Shown here: in pieces, positions 28,336 through 37,479 of the stretch
Layout of the letters: each line of letters starts with the position of its first letter
How positions within the stretch are numbered: position 1 is the stretch's first letter
Assembly: GCF_000261365.1 (NCBI RefSeq)
Contig: NZ_AJVC01000004.1
Coordinates: 1-64,000, forward strand
DNA length: 64,000 nt
DNA from: Herbaspirillum sp. GW103
GTDB lineage: Bacteria; Pseudomonadota; Gammaproteobacteria; Burkholderiales; Burkholderiaceae_D
Reading direction: 5' to 3'
Position numbers and translations under genes: made by a program
Notes under the pieces: model-generated
Told to the model about the DNA's origin: nothing
Databases searched by the model: none
What the model saw: the letters and a program-made list of their open reading frames with translations, nothing else

Positions 28336-28349
28336 TTGATGTGCATCAA
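28336..28349 (-). promoter_or_regulatory. FNR box upstream of hemN
   Basis: TTGAT-GTGC-ATCAA is an exact consensus match 126 bases before the hemN ATG. It implies activation by the FNR protein encoded 11 kb away. Confidence 0.88.
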
Positions 28350-28453
28350 AGGGGCGGGCCTGTTGACCGGTGGATATCAGTTACGCCAGGGCTCAAGCAG
28401 TACAGCCGCATACCGGCGCCCGTTGGCTCAACCGTGCCACCAGCCTGAGCACC

Positions 28454-29989
28454 TCAGTGCTGAGCGCCTGCGCGGGCCTGTCCATAACAGGCCCGCAACG
28501 CGTGATAGTCGTAGTAGTGGCTGCGGGGCGCGATTCTGGCCTGATCACAGGACGACTTGAAATCCATCTCCCCCTCGTTGTACAGCAGTCGCACCAAGGT
28601 ACGCCCGGCGGCATTGGCAAACATGTCCCATTGCAGGTTGGCAGCCATCGGCGCAATCTGCGCGCCACGCCAGCCATTGCGAGCCGGCGCATAGGGTTCA
28701 CGCGCGTCAACCTGCTGCGCCGCACCGGGCAGGCCCAGCAACGTGGCCAGCGGTATGACGATCTCGGCATGGGCAAAGCGCAGCTTGGCCAGATGCTGGC
28801 GCTGACCACGGTCGATGGCGTCGGCCTCATCAAAGAAATCCTGCAGCAGGATGCGTCCCATGCGCGAAGTCACATCGCCCTGCTCTACCATTGCCGGCCC
28901 TTTGCTGTAGAAATCTTCAGCATCTTCGATTTCCGCGAAGACCTGCGCCGCCATCGGAGGCATGATGTTGTCGAAAACCTTCACATTGCTGCCAGCCCGC
29001 TCCAGTTCAGTACGCATCCCGGCACTGATGGCATAGAGGTCATACAGCGCCCTGGCTGCCTGCACACCACTGGCGATGACACTGCGGCCGTCGCCAGTCA
29101 GGGTATTGGTATGACGCCCATCCGCGCTGGTAAAGCTGAGCGTGCCGCTGTTGCTGAAACGATAGCTGCCCTGCTCCAGGCGCGTCAGGAAGTCTGCTCT
29201 GAACAGCCGCGACAGGACCGCATCGGCGGCGTCCTGCAAGCGCGGATCCTGGCCGATGCGCGCCAGTTGCGCCTGCAGCGCTGCCCCATGCAGATAGGCC
29301 TGGTAGGCGCGGCTATCCTTCCAGGTCTGCAGGCGCAGCGTGGTCGTCTGTGTCGGGGGATTCTTGGGCAAACGATGGAAATACAGCAGATAGGTATCCT
29401 TGGAAGGCCCCTCCACATGACCGCGCAAGCCCGGACGGGCGGCCAGCAACGACTGCGTAAAAGCCTCTGCACTATCCACCGCGCGATCCTTGCCCGAACT
29501 GACCACGACGACCTCGCGTGCACCTGAGCTGGCCTGGTCGAACAGGCCGGGCAGACGTTGCACCATCCGTCGTGCCAGCTCGATGTGCTCTTGCAGCCCG
29601 GCCAGGGTCTCGTTGCCATAGCCGGGCTCGCTGATTCCGGGCACACCCGCCCCCAGCAGAAAATTGGCCCGCAGCATGGCCTGCAAGGCCGGTCCCAGCG
29701 TCTGGCCCAGCGGGGTCAGTGCGTGCTCCTGCTCGGCCTGCTGCCACAGGCGATAGAGGGCCAGATCGGATTTCATCCCGGTCAGGCCACGAGAACCATG
29801 GCGCGCCAGCAACTGGGTGAACACCGGTGCATAGCCGGCAGGCACCGGTTCCAGGCTGGAGAGCGGCTGGCGCGGGGCATAAGGTGTCTTGGTCTGGCGA
29901 TCGTCACGATCAGCGGCCTGCGCCAGGCTGGCGGCCAGCAACAGGCCGATCAGCCAGGCACAGGCCCTGGCAGTTTTATGGAAGTTCAT
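28454..29989 (-). CDS. Histidine acid phosphatase, MINPP/phytase-like, exported
   Basis: This 511-residue protein starts at ATG 29989; an upstream in-frame codon at 30001 is possible. Residues 1-25 are a signal peptide ending AQA. The catalytic motif RHGSRG is at 63-68 and the distal FAHAEIVIP (near 406) supplies the proton-donor HAE of the multiple inositol polyphosphate phosphatase type. It probably removes phosphate from phosphorylated sugars or inositols in the periplasm. It directly follows a TonB-dependent receptor gene, suggesting joint use of a phosphorylated or chelating ligand. Substrate is not proven. Confidence 0.82.
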   Translation of the reverse strand: MNFHKTARACAWLIGLLLAASLAQAADRDDRQTKTPYAPRQPLSSLEPVPAGYAPVFTQLLARHGSRGLTGMKSDLALYRLWQQAEQEHALTPLGQTLGPALQAMLRANFLLGAGVPGISEPGYGNETLAGLQEHIELARRMVQRLPGLFDQASSGAREVVVVSSGKDRAVDSAEAFTQSLLAARPGLRGHVEGPSKDTYLLYFHRLPKNPPTQTTTLRLQTWKDSRAYQAYLHGAALQAQLARIGQDPRLQDAADAVLSRLFRADFLTRLEQGSYRFSNSGTLSFTSADGRHTNTLTGDGRSVIASGVQAARALYDLYAISAGMRTELERAGSNVKVFDNIMPPMAAQVFAEIEDAEDFYSKGPAMVEQGDVTSRMGRILLQDFFDEADAIDRGQRQHLAKLRFAHAEIVIPLATLLGLPGAAQQVDAREPYAPARNGWRGAQIAPMAANLQWDMFANAAGRTLVRLLYNEGEMDFKSSCDQARIAPRSHYYDYHALRACYGQARAGAQH

Positions 29990-30038
29990 GCCACCGATCA
30001 TGCGATATCAGCCTTTCCGGGTCGGGAACCCCTCACGC

Positions 30039-32153
30039 TCAGAAGTCGGCGCGCACGTTCAGGTTCAGGGTACGCGGCGCCCCCACGTTCAGGTAGGTTT
30101 CCTGATAGTAGGTCCAGTACTTGCGATTGGCCAGATTGGTGATGTTGGCGCTCCAGGTGGTCATGTGGCCACCGATACGGGTGCGATAGTTCAGACCTGC
30201 ATCGAACAGGCTGTAGGGAGAGAGCATGTTGGTATTGGCCGAATCCAGCGCCATGGTACCCACATACTGCGCGCCGGCATGCAGTGACAGGCCTGCCAGG
30301 GTCGGCACCCGGTAGCTTAGCTGCGCACCGGCCTGCACATCTGCCGCGCCGACGGCGCGCTTGCCATTGACCGCTGCTGCCGCATGGGTGACTTCGGAGC
30401 CCATCACCATCACGCTGCCATCCAGGCTCAGGTCCCGGGTGAGCTGTAGCGACGCATTGACTTCCACCCCGCGATAGATGCTCTGACCATCGGCCACATA
30501 GACGTTGGCGCTGTTGATGTACTGCGAGCCACGCTCGATGCGGAACAGCGCCAGGCTGCCGTTCCAGGCGTCGTGCTCGGTCTTGACGCCCACTTCTGCC
30601 TGCTTGCTCTTGATGGGAGCGAAGGTCTGGTTGGCATTGACCGTCGTAGTGGGCGCCGAGGCGCTTTGCTCCAGGGCCTCGGCATAGCTGACGTAGACCG
30701 TCGTATCGGCACGCGGCTTGAACATCACGGCGGCCGTCGGGCTCAGCGGGCTGGCAGTGAAGCGTGCACTGGCGGCGTTGGCGGTGGTGTAGGCGGTATC
30801 AATGTAATTGGTGTAACGCAGGCCGGCCAGCAACGACCAGCGCTCATCGAACTTCATCGTGTCGCTGGCGAAGAGCGCGGTCTGCGTGGTCCTTTCATCA
30901 CGATAGGTACCGCCGCTGTAGTTGACGCTATCGGCCGAGTAGATCGTCGGCGCATACAGGTTGCCGGTGCCGATGTAGGGCTTGGGCGTGGTCACGGAAG
31001 AAGTGGAAAGCAGGTTCTGGGCCATCGCACCGAACACGACTTCATGCTGCAGGAAGCCGGTGCTCACCTTGCCCTGCACCATGGCCTGTGCTTCGTTGAA
31101 TTCGTAGCCATGGTATTCGGATGTGAGGCGGTCGCGATAGTTGCCGCTATTGCTGGTGATGTAGTACTGATCCTTCTTGTAGACTCGCACCGATTCGGAA
31201 TGACGCACGGCGACGGTGGCCTTCCAGTCATCCGAGAGACGATAGTCGGCACTCAGCGTCACCAGGCGGTAATCCACATTGGTGTAGGAGCCATTGCTGT
31301 AGAGGCGCGTGCTGCCATCCAGCGCCGATGGGATCTTGAAGCCGCTGACGATGACATCGGTGCCACCGGTGGTGATGCGCCGCTGGTAGAGGGCATCGAG
31401 CCTGACGGTCAGGTCGCTGCTCAGCCGTGCATCGAAGGAGGCACCGATGGATTGGCGGTTGATGCTGCCGTGATCGGCCTCGGTATCGCCGCTCTCGTTG
31501 ACCAGGTTGATGCGGTAGCCCAAGCGCTGGTCCTCGCCCAGACGACCTCCGGCGTCGACGTGTTCCTTCCACGTCCCGCCACTGGCATAGCCGAGATCGG
31601 TAGCGAGAAAAGCGTCATCGGTCGGACGCTTGGTGACGTAGTTGACGATGCCCCCCGGCGAGCCAAACCCGTACATGAAACCGGACAAGCCCTTGAGCAC
31701 CTCCACCTGCTCGAACATCTCCAGCGGCATCTCGGTGCCCCGATTGATGTTGGCCAGGCCATCGATCTTGTAGCCGTTCAGGTCGTCCAGGCGCAGCCCG
31801 CGTATCGCAATGGTGGCCGGGTGAGTGCCGTTGACCGGACTGCTGTTGCTGACGCTGGCGTCGTACTTCAGCACTTCGGCAAGCGAGGTGGCCTGGCGGT
31901 CTTCGATCTCGTCGCTCGTGACGGCGCGCGTGGAGAACGGCGTCTCCAGTTCGGAACGCTCGCCGAGGGCTCCTCCGCTGACCTGCTCGGCCAGCTTCTT
32001 CTTGTCGGCGCTGTCGGTCACGGTGATCTGGGGCAGCACGCTGTCATCGGCCTGTGCCAGCAGCGGGCCGCTACTGCCCAGCAGCAGACCGGCGCCCAAC
32101 AAGGCGCGCCGCATGGTGGAAGGACGGGGGGTAGCAATACGTCTGGAAATCAT
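30039..32153 (-). CDS. TonB-dependent outer membrane receptor, siderophore type
   Basis: This 704-residue receptor has a signal peptide to about residue 35, a possible TonB box in VLPQITVTD, and a plug with ATSLAEVLKYDASV and EQVEVLKGLSGFMYGFGSPGG. A 22-strand barrel follows, with the conserved ITNLANRKYWTYY near the end and terminal Phe. The plug sequence resembles FhuE/FpvA-type siderophore receptors. It lies between exbD (129-base gap) and the phosphatase. The ligand is unknown. I see no clear Fur box. Confidence 0.9.
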   Translation of the reverse strand: MISRRIATPRPSTMRRALLGAGLLLGSSGPLLAQADDSVLPQITVTDSADKKKLAEQVSGGALGERSELETPFSTRAVTSDEIEDRQATSLAEVLKYDASVSNSSPVNGTHPATIAIRGLRLDDLNGYKIDGLANINRGTEMPLEMFEQVEVLKGLSGFMYGFGSPGGIVNYVTKRPTDDAFLATDLGYASGGTWKEHVDAGGRLGEDQRLGYRINLVNESGDTEADHGSINRQSIGASFDARLSSDLTVRLDALYQRRITTGGTDVIVSGFKIPSALDGSTRLYSNGSYTNVDYRLVTLSADYRLSDDWKATVAVRHSESVRVYKKDQYYITSNSGNYRDRLTSEYHGYEFNEAQAMVQGKVSTGFLQHEVVFGAMAQNLLSTSSVTTPKPYIGTGNLYAPTIYSADSVNYSGGTYRDERTTQTALFASDTMKFDERWSLLAGLRYTNYIDTAYTTANAASARFTASPLSPTAAVMFKPRADTTVYVSYAEALEQSASAPTTTVNANQTFAPIKSKQAEVGVKTEHDAWNGSLALFRIERGSQYINSANVYVADGQSIYRGVEVNASLQLTRDLSLDGSVMVMGSEVTHAAAAVNGKRAVGAADVQAGAQLSYRVPTLAGLSLHAGAQYVGTMALDSANTNMLSPYSLFDAGLNYRTRIGGHMTTWSANITNLANRKYWTYYQETYLNVGAPRTLNLNVRADF

Positions 32154-32282
32154 CTTGAACTCGCAGTGGATGGAAGTGAGGAATTTGGCCTTGCTTTTTT
32201 ATGGTCTGAATCCGGGCATGCCCGATCAGCCTTTGGTATCGATTGAATCTGATCTGTCTGTCTGCCTGGCTGCCTGGCTACC

Positions 32283-32696
32283 TTATGGCCGCGGATCGGT
32301 CACGAAGCCGATCTTGGCCAGCCCGCCAGCCTGTGCCATGGCCATCACCTGCGCCACCTTTTCATAAGGCGTGGTGCGGGCCGCGCGCAGATGCAGTTCC
32401 GGTGGCTGCGACCGGGCCGCCGCGGCGCCGATGCGGGCCTTCAGTTGCGCCATGTCGACCGGTTCGTCATTCCAGAAGGTCTTGCCCTGGGCATCGATGG
32501 CCAGGTTGATGCTGTCCGGCTTGAGCGTATCGGGCTGGGCTGTGGCACGCGGCAGGTCGATTTTTACCGCGTTGTTCATGACCGGAACGGTGATGATGAA
32601 GATGATCAGCAGCACCAGCATCACATCCACCAGCGGGGTGGTGTTGATCTCGGGGTTGAAGTCGTCGTCCGATTCGGACAGGGATCCCATGCCCAT
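32283..32696 (-). CDS. exbD: ExbD proton-channel subunit
   Basis: This 137-residue protein has one helix (VDVMLVLLIIFIITVPVM) preceded by DFNPEINTTPLVDVM with the essential Asp, and a periplasmic domain. The ATG at 32696 shares a base with the exbB stop (TGATG), which decides this start over the GTG at 32699. It works with ExbB and TonB to energise the outer-membrane receptor. Confidence 0.93.
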   Translation of the reverse strand: MGMGSLSESDDDFNPEINTTPLVDVMLVLLIIFIITVPVMNNAVKIDLPRATAQPDTLKPDSINLAIDAQGKTFWNDEPVDMAQLKARIGAAAARSQPPELHLRAARTTPYEKVAQVMAMAQAGGLAKIGFVTDPRP

Positions 32697-33430
32697 CACG
32701 CTGCTCCCTGGACGCGCAGGTGCATCGTATGGGACTGTTGCGGCCCGGCACCGGAGGCATCGGCGCGAGCGCCAGTGACGAACAGCGCATGCAGTTCGAA
32801 TCCGAACTTGTTCAGGCGCGCGATGATGCTCTTGTTGCCACGCAGGAGCGCGTTGTAGCCGAAGGTGGCGGGAATGGCGACGGCCAGGCCCAACGCCGTC
32901 ATGATCAGGGCCTCGCCCACCGGGCCGGCCACCTTGTCGATGCTGGCCTGGCCGCTGCTGCCGATGGAGACCAGGGCGTGATAAATGCCCCAGACCGTTC
33001 CGAACAAGCCCACGAAAGGGGCCGTCGAGCCGACCGAGGCGAGGACGGCCATGCCCGACTGCAAACTGGCCGAGGCCTCATCGATGGCCTGGCGCAACGA
33101 CAGTGTGACCCATTCGCTGACCGGCAGACGATCCTGCAACTGGCCCTGATGGATCGTGTGATGATCCACCGCCCCTTGCCCGGCACTGGCGAGCGCGACG
33201 AAGGGATTGTCCCGCCCCAGGCAAGAGACGCCGGCAGCGACGTTGTCAGCCTGCCAGAAGGCGTGACCGGCGGCCTGTGCCGGGGCGCGATAGCGCAACA
33301 ACTGCAGGGCCTTGGTCAGAATGACGTACCACGAGGCCATCGACATCATCGTCAGCAGAATCGCCACCGCCTTGGTGACGACATCGCCTTGCGACCACAA
33401 GGCCGTGAGGCCGTAGGGACTTGCATCCAT
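32696..33430 (-). CDS. exbB: ExbB/TolQ-type proton-channel subunit
   Basis: This 244-residue protein has three helices (near residues 18-38, 130-150 and 170-195) and the conserved GSTAPFVGLFGTVWGI and ALIMTALGLAVAIPATFGYN. It lies 22 bases after tonB and overlaps exbD, forming a dedicated TonB energising complex. Confidence 0.93.
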   Translation of the reverse strand: MDASPYGLTALWSQGDVVTKAVAILLTMMSMASWYVILTKALQLLRYRAPAQAAGHAFWQADNVAAGVSCLGRDNPFVALASAGQGAVDHHTIHQGQLQDRLPVSEWVTLSLRQAIDEASASLQSGMAVLASVGSTAPFVGLFGTVWGIYHALVSIGSSGQASIDKVAGPVGEALIMTALGLAVAIPATFGYNALLRGNKSIIARLNKFGFELHALFVTGARADASGAGPQQSHTMHLRVQGAA

Positions 33431-33452
33431 TGTTGATTCCTTTCTGGCTGGA

Positions 33453-34235
33453 TTACTGCGTCAATTGAAATTTGATCGGCACGACGACATAGGCAGACTG
33501 TGCCCGGCCCTGCTCTACATAAGGCTGAAAGCGGGCCTGCGCGACCGCCACGCGTGCTGCCTGGTCGAGGCTGGCGATGCCCGAGGATTTTTCCAATGCA
33601 ATCTGTTCCACGCTGCCCTGGGCATTGATCAACACGCGCAGCAGCACTTCACCTTCGTCGCCACGACGACGGGCAGCGGCGGGATAAACCGGTTGCGGGG
33701 CGGTGAGGTATTGCACGCCGCTGGTGATGACGGGCGGACTGGATGGGCGGGACACTGCCGCTACCGGTGCAGCGGCAGCGCTCGCGGCGGCAGGCGCAGA
33801 CGAGGATGATGCAGAAGCGGCTGGCGCAGTCACGGCGGCCACGGGAGGCGCCAAGGTCGGCGCTGCGCTCACGGGAAGGGATACGGGCATGGCTGCCTGG
33901 TGGGCGCGCGGCGTTGGCGCGGGCCGCACGTGCACGGTGCGTACCGGCGGTGCGGGCGCCGGTAGCGCAGAAGGACGGACTGGCTGGGGTGCAGGCTCGA
34001 AGAGCGCCAGCATCACGGTGCTCGGTACCGGTGGTGTAATGGCGGGAGGTGACAGCGGACGCATCTGCAGCGCCAGCCACAGCACACCAAGATGCGCTGC
34101 GATCACCAGCAGCGCCGGCCGGACCGTCCGCCACCGGTCCGCTGCTGGCCAGGCGCGCCAAGCCGGTGAAGCAGCCGCTGCCACGGCCATGCCGGCAGCG
34201 GTGCGCTGAGGAAAATGAGGGAGAGATGACAACAT
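33453..34235 (-). CDS. tonB: TonB-family energy transducer
   Basis: This 260-residue protein has an N-terminal helix (RPALLVIAAHLGVLWLAL, near 40-57), a long Pro/Ala/Ser-rich periplasmic spacer, and a C-terminal TonB domain with YPAAARRRGDEGEVLLRV and ARFQPYVEQGRA. It is first of tonB-exbB-exbD-receptor-phosphatase. Start choice is uncertain; a later Met (MAVAAAA) is possible. Confidence 0.9.
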   Translation of the reverse strand: MLSSLPHFPQRTAAGMAVAAAASPAWRAWPAADRWRTVRPALLVIAAHLGVLWLALQMRPLSPPAITPPVPSTVMLALFEPAPQPVRPSALPAPAPPVRTVHVRPAPTPRAHQAAMPVSLPVSAAPTLAPPVAAVTAPAASASSSSAPAAASAAAAPVAAVSRPSSPPVITSGVQYLTAPQPVYPAAARRRGDEGEVLLRVLINAQGSVEQIALEKSSGIASLDQAARVAVAQARFQPYVEQGRAQSAYVVVPIKFQLTQ

Positions 34236-34400
34236 GACTCGCGCCGCAGGGTACGGCGTTGCTTTGAAAAAAGCAGGAGTCTAGGCAGTCATGATGACCT
34301 TGCCGTTACGCTTGTGTGACAACGGCGTCAGGAAGGGCGTCGCCGATGTAAAACTTTGTAAGCCACCCCCTCCCCAACGGAGCTTCCCGCGCGACGAACG

Positions 34401-35294
34401 TCAAGGGTCCCGGCGTCCCGCCGTCGCCCGCCAGCACAGGATCGACCCGGCACACACCAGCGCGGCCCCCACCCAGAAAGAGGGCGGCAAGGGGGCTCGC
34501 AGCAGCAGCGCCGACAGCGCCGATGAAAACACCGGAATGAAATACGAGGCCCCCGCCAGCACCGTCACGTTGCCATGCAGAATGCCGATGTTCCAGGCTG
34601 CATAGCCCAGCCCCATGGCAGCCGAGGCCAGCACCAGATAGACCGCTGCGGGGATACTGAAGGATAGTTCATCGACATGCCCACCCAGCAAGACCTTCAC
34701 CCACAAGGCCAGTGCCACCAGCATGAAGAAAGGAGTCACGCCGTTCTTGCCCCCGGCGATGCGCGTGGTGACGGTACAGTAGGCGGCCCAGATGAGGGCG
34801 CCGATGAAAGCCAGGCCATAGCTCAGCGGATTGTCCTGGATGTTGATGAGCATGCCGGGCAGATCCAGCCCCTGGTCGCCGCCCAGCACCCAGCAGATCC
34901 CCAGCATGGACAGGATGAACCCGGGCACCACCAGCAGCGTGGCGCGCTGCCCGCCGAACAGGATGGCCGCCACCAGCGTAAAGGTCGGCCACAGGTAGTT
35001 GACCATGCCGACCTCGATGGCCTGGCGGCCACTATGCGCATAACCGATGGAAAGCGACAGGCACAGCTCATAGGCCACGAACAGCACACTGCCCCACGCC
35101 AGATACCGGCGCGGAAAGCTCGACAGCCGCGGGAAACCCACCGACACCATCAGGATCAGCGACGCCACCGTATAGATCGCCGCCGCGCCGCCGGTGGCGC
35201 CGAGATGTTCGCTCACGCCCCGGATCAGGCCCACGATGGCGCTCCACAGGACCACGGCGCTCAGTCCGATCAGGGTTGCCTTCTTGCTGTTCAT
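34401..35294 (-). CDS. yddG: YddG-like aromatic amino acid exporter (DMT superfamily)
   Basis: This 297-residue, ten-helix DMT transporter has two EamA halves. Features fitting YddG are VVLWSAIVGLIRGVSEHLG, YELCLSLSIGYAHSGRQAIE and NYLWPTFTLVAAI. It probably exports aromatic amino acids or related compounds. The ATG at 35294 has AGGTG just upstream. It is divergent from the YhhQ-like gene. Confidence 0.85.
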   Translation of the reverse strand: MNSKKATLIGLSAVVLWSAIVGLIRGVSEHLGATGGAAAIYTVASLILMVSVGFPRLSSFPRRYLAWGSVLFVAYELCLSLSIGYAHSGRQAIEVGMVNYLWPTFTLVAAILFGGQRATLLVVPGFILSMLGICWVLGGDQGLDLPGMLINIQDNPLSYGLAFIGALIWAAYCTVTTRIAGGKNGVTPFFMLVALALWVKVLLGGHVDELSFSIPAAVYLVLASAAMGLGYAAWNIGILHGNVTVLAGASYFIPVFSSALSALLLRAPLPPSFWVGAALVCAGSILCWRATAGRRDP

Positions 35295-35486
35295 TACACC
35301 TGCCCAAAAGCGCAAGAGTGTACCTCATGGGCCACGCTGCCTGTCCTGCAGCGGCGGGCGAGCCAAGCCCCGCCCCCGCTGCCGTGATAGAATCCTGCCC
35401 CTTCTGTCCGCGCTTGAGTGGCCGTCGCCCACCTGGCCGGACGTGTTCCATGGGTTCCCTCGCCCCCATTCATCAAAAAGGTTCAT

Positions 35487-36143
35487 ATGACGACTCTCGA
35501 CCTGCGCCGCCACGCTGCGCTGCTGACCTGGCTATCTCTGTTCCACCTGGTGGTGATCACCTCCAGCAATTACCTGGTGCAACTGCCGGTTTCCATTTTC
35601 GGCCTGCATACCACCTGGGGCGCCTTCAGTTTTCCCTTCATATTCCTGGCGACCGATCTGACGGTGCGATTCTTCGGCGCCCCGCTGGCCCGCCGCATCA
35701 TCTTTGCCGTGATGCTGCCGGCGCTGTTCATTTCCTATGGCATCTCGGCGCTGTTCTACATGGGGCAGTGGCAGGGCTTCGGCACGCTGGCGCATTTCAA
35801 CCTCTTCGTGGCGCGCATCGCGGCGGCCAGCTTCACGGCCTATGTACTGGGACAAGTGCTGGACGTACAGGTCTTCAACCGCCTGCGCGCCTCGCGCCAC
35901 TGGTGGCTGGCGCCGTCGGTATCGATGATCTTCGGTAACGCCAGCGATACCATCGCCTTTTTCTCCATCGCCTTCTGGCGTAGCAGCGATCCCTTCATGG
36001 CCACGCACTGGGTGGAAATCGCGCTGGTCGACTACGGCTTCAAAATCGCCATCAGCCTGCTGTTCTTCCTGCCGGCCTATGGCGCCCTGATGTCGTTCCT
36101 GAAGAGCTGGTTCGCCCGCCCTCTGGCCGCCGATCCGGCCTAA
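35487..36143 (+). CDS. Queuosine-precursor transporter, YhhQ/DUF165 type
   Basis: This 218-residue membrane protein has six or so helices. Family hallmarks are FHLVVITSSNYLVQLPV, AFSFPFIFLATDLTVRFFG and FGNASDTIAFFSIAFW. YhhQ imports the tRNA-modification precursors preQ0 and preQ1. The ATG at 35487 was preferred because the longer frame begins in the promoter of the divergent gene. I looked for a preQ1 riboswitch upstream and did not see one. Confidence 0.88.
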   Translation: MTTLDLRRHAALLTWLSLFHLVVITSSNYLVQLPVSIFGLHTTWGAFSFPFIFLATDLTVRFFGAPLARRIIFAVMLPALFISYGISALFYMGQWQGFGTLAHFNLFVARIAAASFTAYVLGQVLDVQVFNRLRASRHWWLAPSVSMIFGNASDTIAFFSIAFWRSSDPFMATHWVEIALVDYGFKIAISLLFFLPAYGALMSFLKSWFARPLAADPA

Positions 36144-36239
36144 GGCCTGCAGCGATTTCCATCCGGCGGTAAACTTGCGGCTTTTGCGCGCTCTGCCCGG
36201 GCGCGCCCTCCTCCTCTCCACTCTCCACCTGGACTGCGC

Positions 36240-37397
36240 ATGAACTGGCCCCTGTTTGCCCTTGCCGTTGCCGCCTTTGGTATCGGTACCACTGAATTCG
36301 TCATCATGGGCTTGCTGCCCGACGTCGCGCGCGATCTGGGGGTGAGCGCACCGGCCGCCGGCATGCTGGTCTCGGGCTATGCCCTGGGCGTGGCCGCTGG
36401 CGCCCCCATCCTCGCCATCCTCACCGCCAGATGGCCGCGCAAGCAGGCGCTGGTGGGGCTGATGTGCCTCTTCATCCTGGGCAACGTGCTGTGCGCGGTA
36501 GCGCCCAATTACGTCTTCCTGATGGTGGCGCGGGTGGTCACTGCCTTCTGCCATGCGGCCTTCTTCGGCATCGGCTCGGTGGTAGCCGCAGAACTGGTCG
36601 CGCCGCACAAGCGCGCCCAGGCGGTGGCACTGATGTTCACCGGCCTGACGGTGGCCAACATCCTTGGCGTACCGCTGGGTACGGCCTTCGGCCATGCGGC
36701 GGGCTGGCGCTCCACCTTCGGCGTGGTGACCGGGATCGGGGTGCTGGCCGCCATCATGCTGTGGACCATGCTGCCCAGGAAGATCCCCATGCAGGCCGGC
36801 AATATCTTCCAGGAGTTCCGCTCCATCATCGATACTCGCGTACAGCTCTCGCTGCTGACCTCCACGCTGGCCTCGATCAGCATGTTCAGCGTGATCACTT
36901 ATATCGCCTACATCCTGCTGGATGTGACCGGTTTCACCACCCGGCAAGAGAGCTGGGTGCTGCTGCTTTTCGGTGCCGGCATCACCGTGGGCGGGCTGGT
37001 CGGTGGCAAGCTGGCGGACTGGAAACTCATGCCGGTGATGTGCGGCGTGTTCCTCTGCATCGCCGTGGTACTGGGACTGTTCTCCTTCACCAGCCACTAC
37101 AAGTGGCCGACGCTGGTCACCATGTTTGCCTGGGGCGCCTTCGCCTTCGCGGTGGTACCGGGCGCGCAGATCCGCGTCCTCGATACCGCGCGTGGCGCGC
37201 CCAACCTGGCCTCCACCCTCAACCAGGGCGCCTTCAATCTGGGCAACGCCACCGGCGCCTGGGTCGGCGGCGTGGCGATCTCGGCGGGACTGCCCCTGAC
37301 CGATTTACCTTTGATCGGCTCGATCTTCGCCCTGCTGGGACTGCTAACGGTGGCCTTCTCGGCCTCGCTGGACAAGCGCGTGCGCGCCCCGGCCTGA
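36240..37397 (+). CDS. MFS transporter, DHA1 family (AraJ/YdhP-like efflux)
   Basis: This 385-residue, 12-helix transporter opens MNWPLFALAVAAFGIGTTEF. It has the typical DHA1 stretches EFVIMGLLPDVARDLGVS, FCHAAFFGIGSVVAAELV and GVPLGTAFGHAAGWRSTF. It resembles the AraJ/YdhP branch of sugar or drug exporters. Its substrate is unknown. It appears monocistronic, with a terminator after it. Confidence 0.88.
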   Translation: MNWPLFALAVAAFGIGTTEFVIMGLLPDVARDLGVSAPAAGMLVSGYALGVAAGAPILAILTARWPRKQALVGLMCLFILGNVLCAVAPNYVFLMVARVVTAFCHAAFFGIGSVVAAELVAPHKRAQAVALMFTGLTVANILGVPLGTAFGHAAGWRSTFGVVTGIGVLAAIMLWTMLPRKIPMQAGNIFQEFRSIIDTRVQLSLLTSTLASISMFSVITYIAYILLDVTGFTTRQESWVLLLFGAGITVGGLVGGKLADWKLMPVMCGVFLCIAVVLGLFSFTSHYKWPTLVTMFAWGAFAFAVVPGAQIRVLDTARGAPNLASTLNQGAFNLGNATGAWVGGVAISAGLPLTDLPLIGSIFALLGLLTVAFSASLDKRVRAPA

Positions 37398-37417
37398 TCA
37401 ACCACGACGCCAGCAAG

Positions 37418-37455
37418 AAGGCGCTTGTCCCTCGCGGGAAAAGCGCCTTTTCTTC
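37418..37455 (+). terminator. Intrinsic terminator after the MFS gene
   Basis: AAGGCGCTT pairs perfectly with AAGCGCCTT, followed by TTCTTC. Because the stem is flanked by A on one side and T on the other, it may also act for the convergent argE. Confidence 0.8.
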
Positions 37456-37479
37456 ATTGCGGCAACGACAGCGGCGCCG

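Noticed and set aside
35295-35486. preQ1 riboswitch upstream of the YhhQ-like gene
   Set aside because: The expected pseudoknot pattern and A-rich tail were not seen in the leader.
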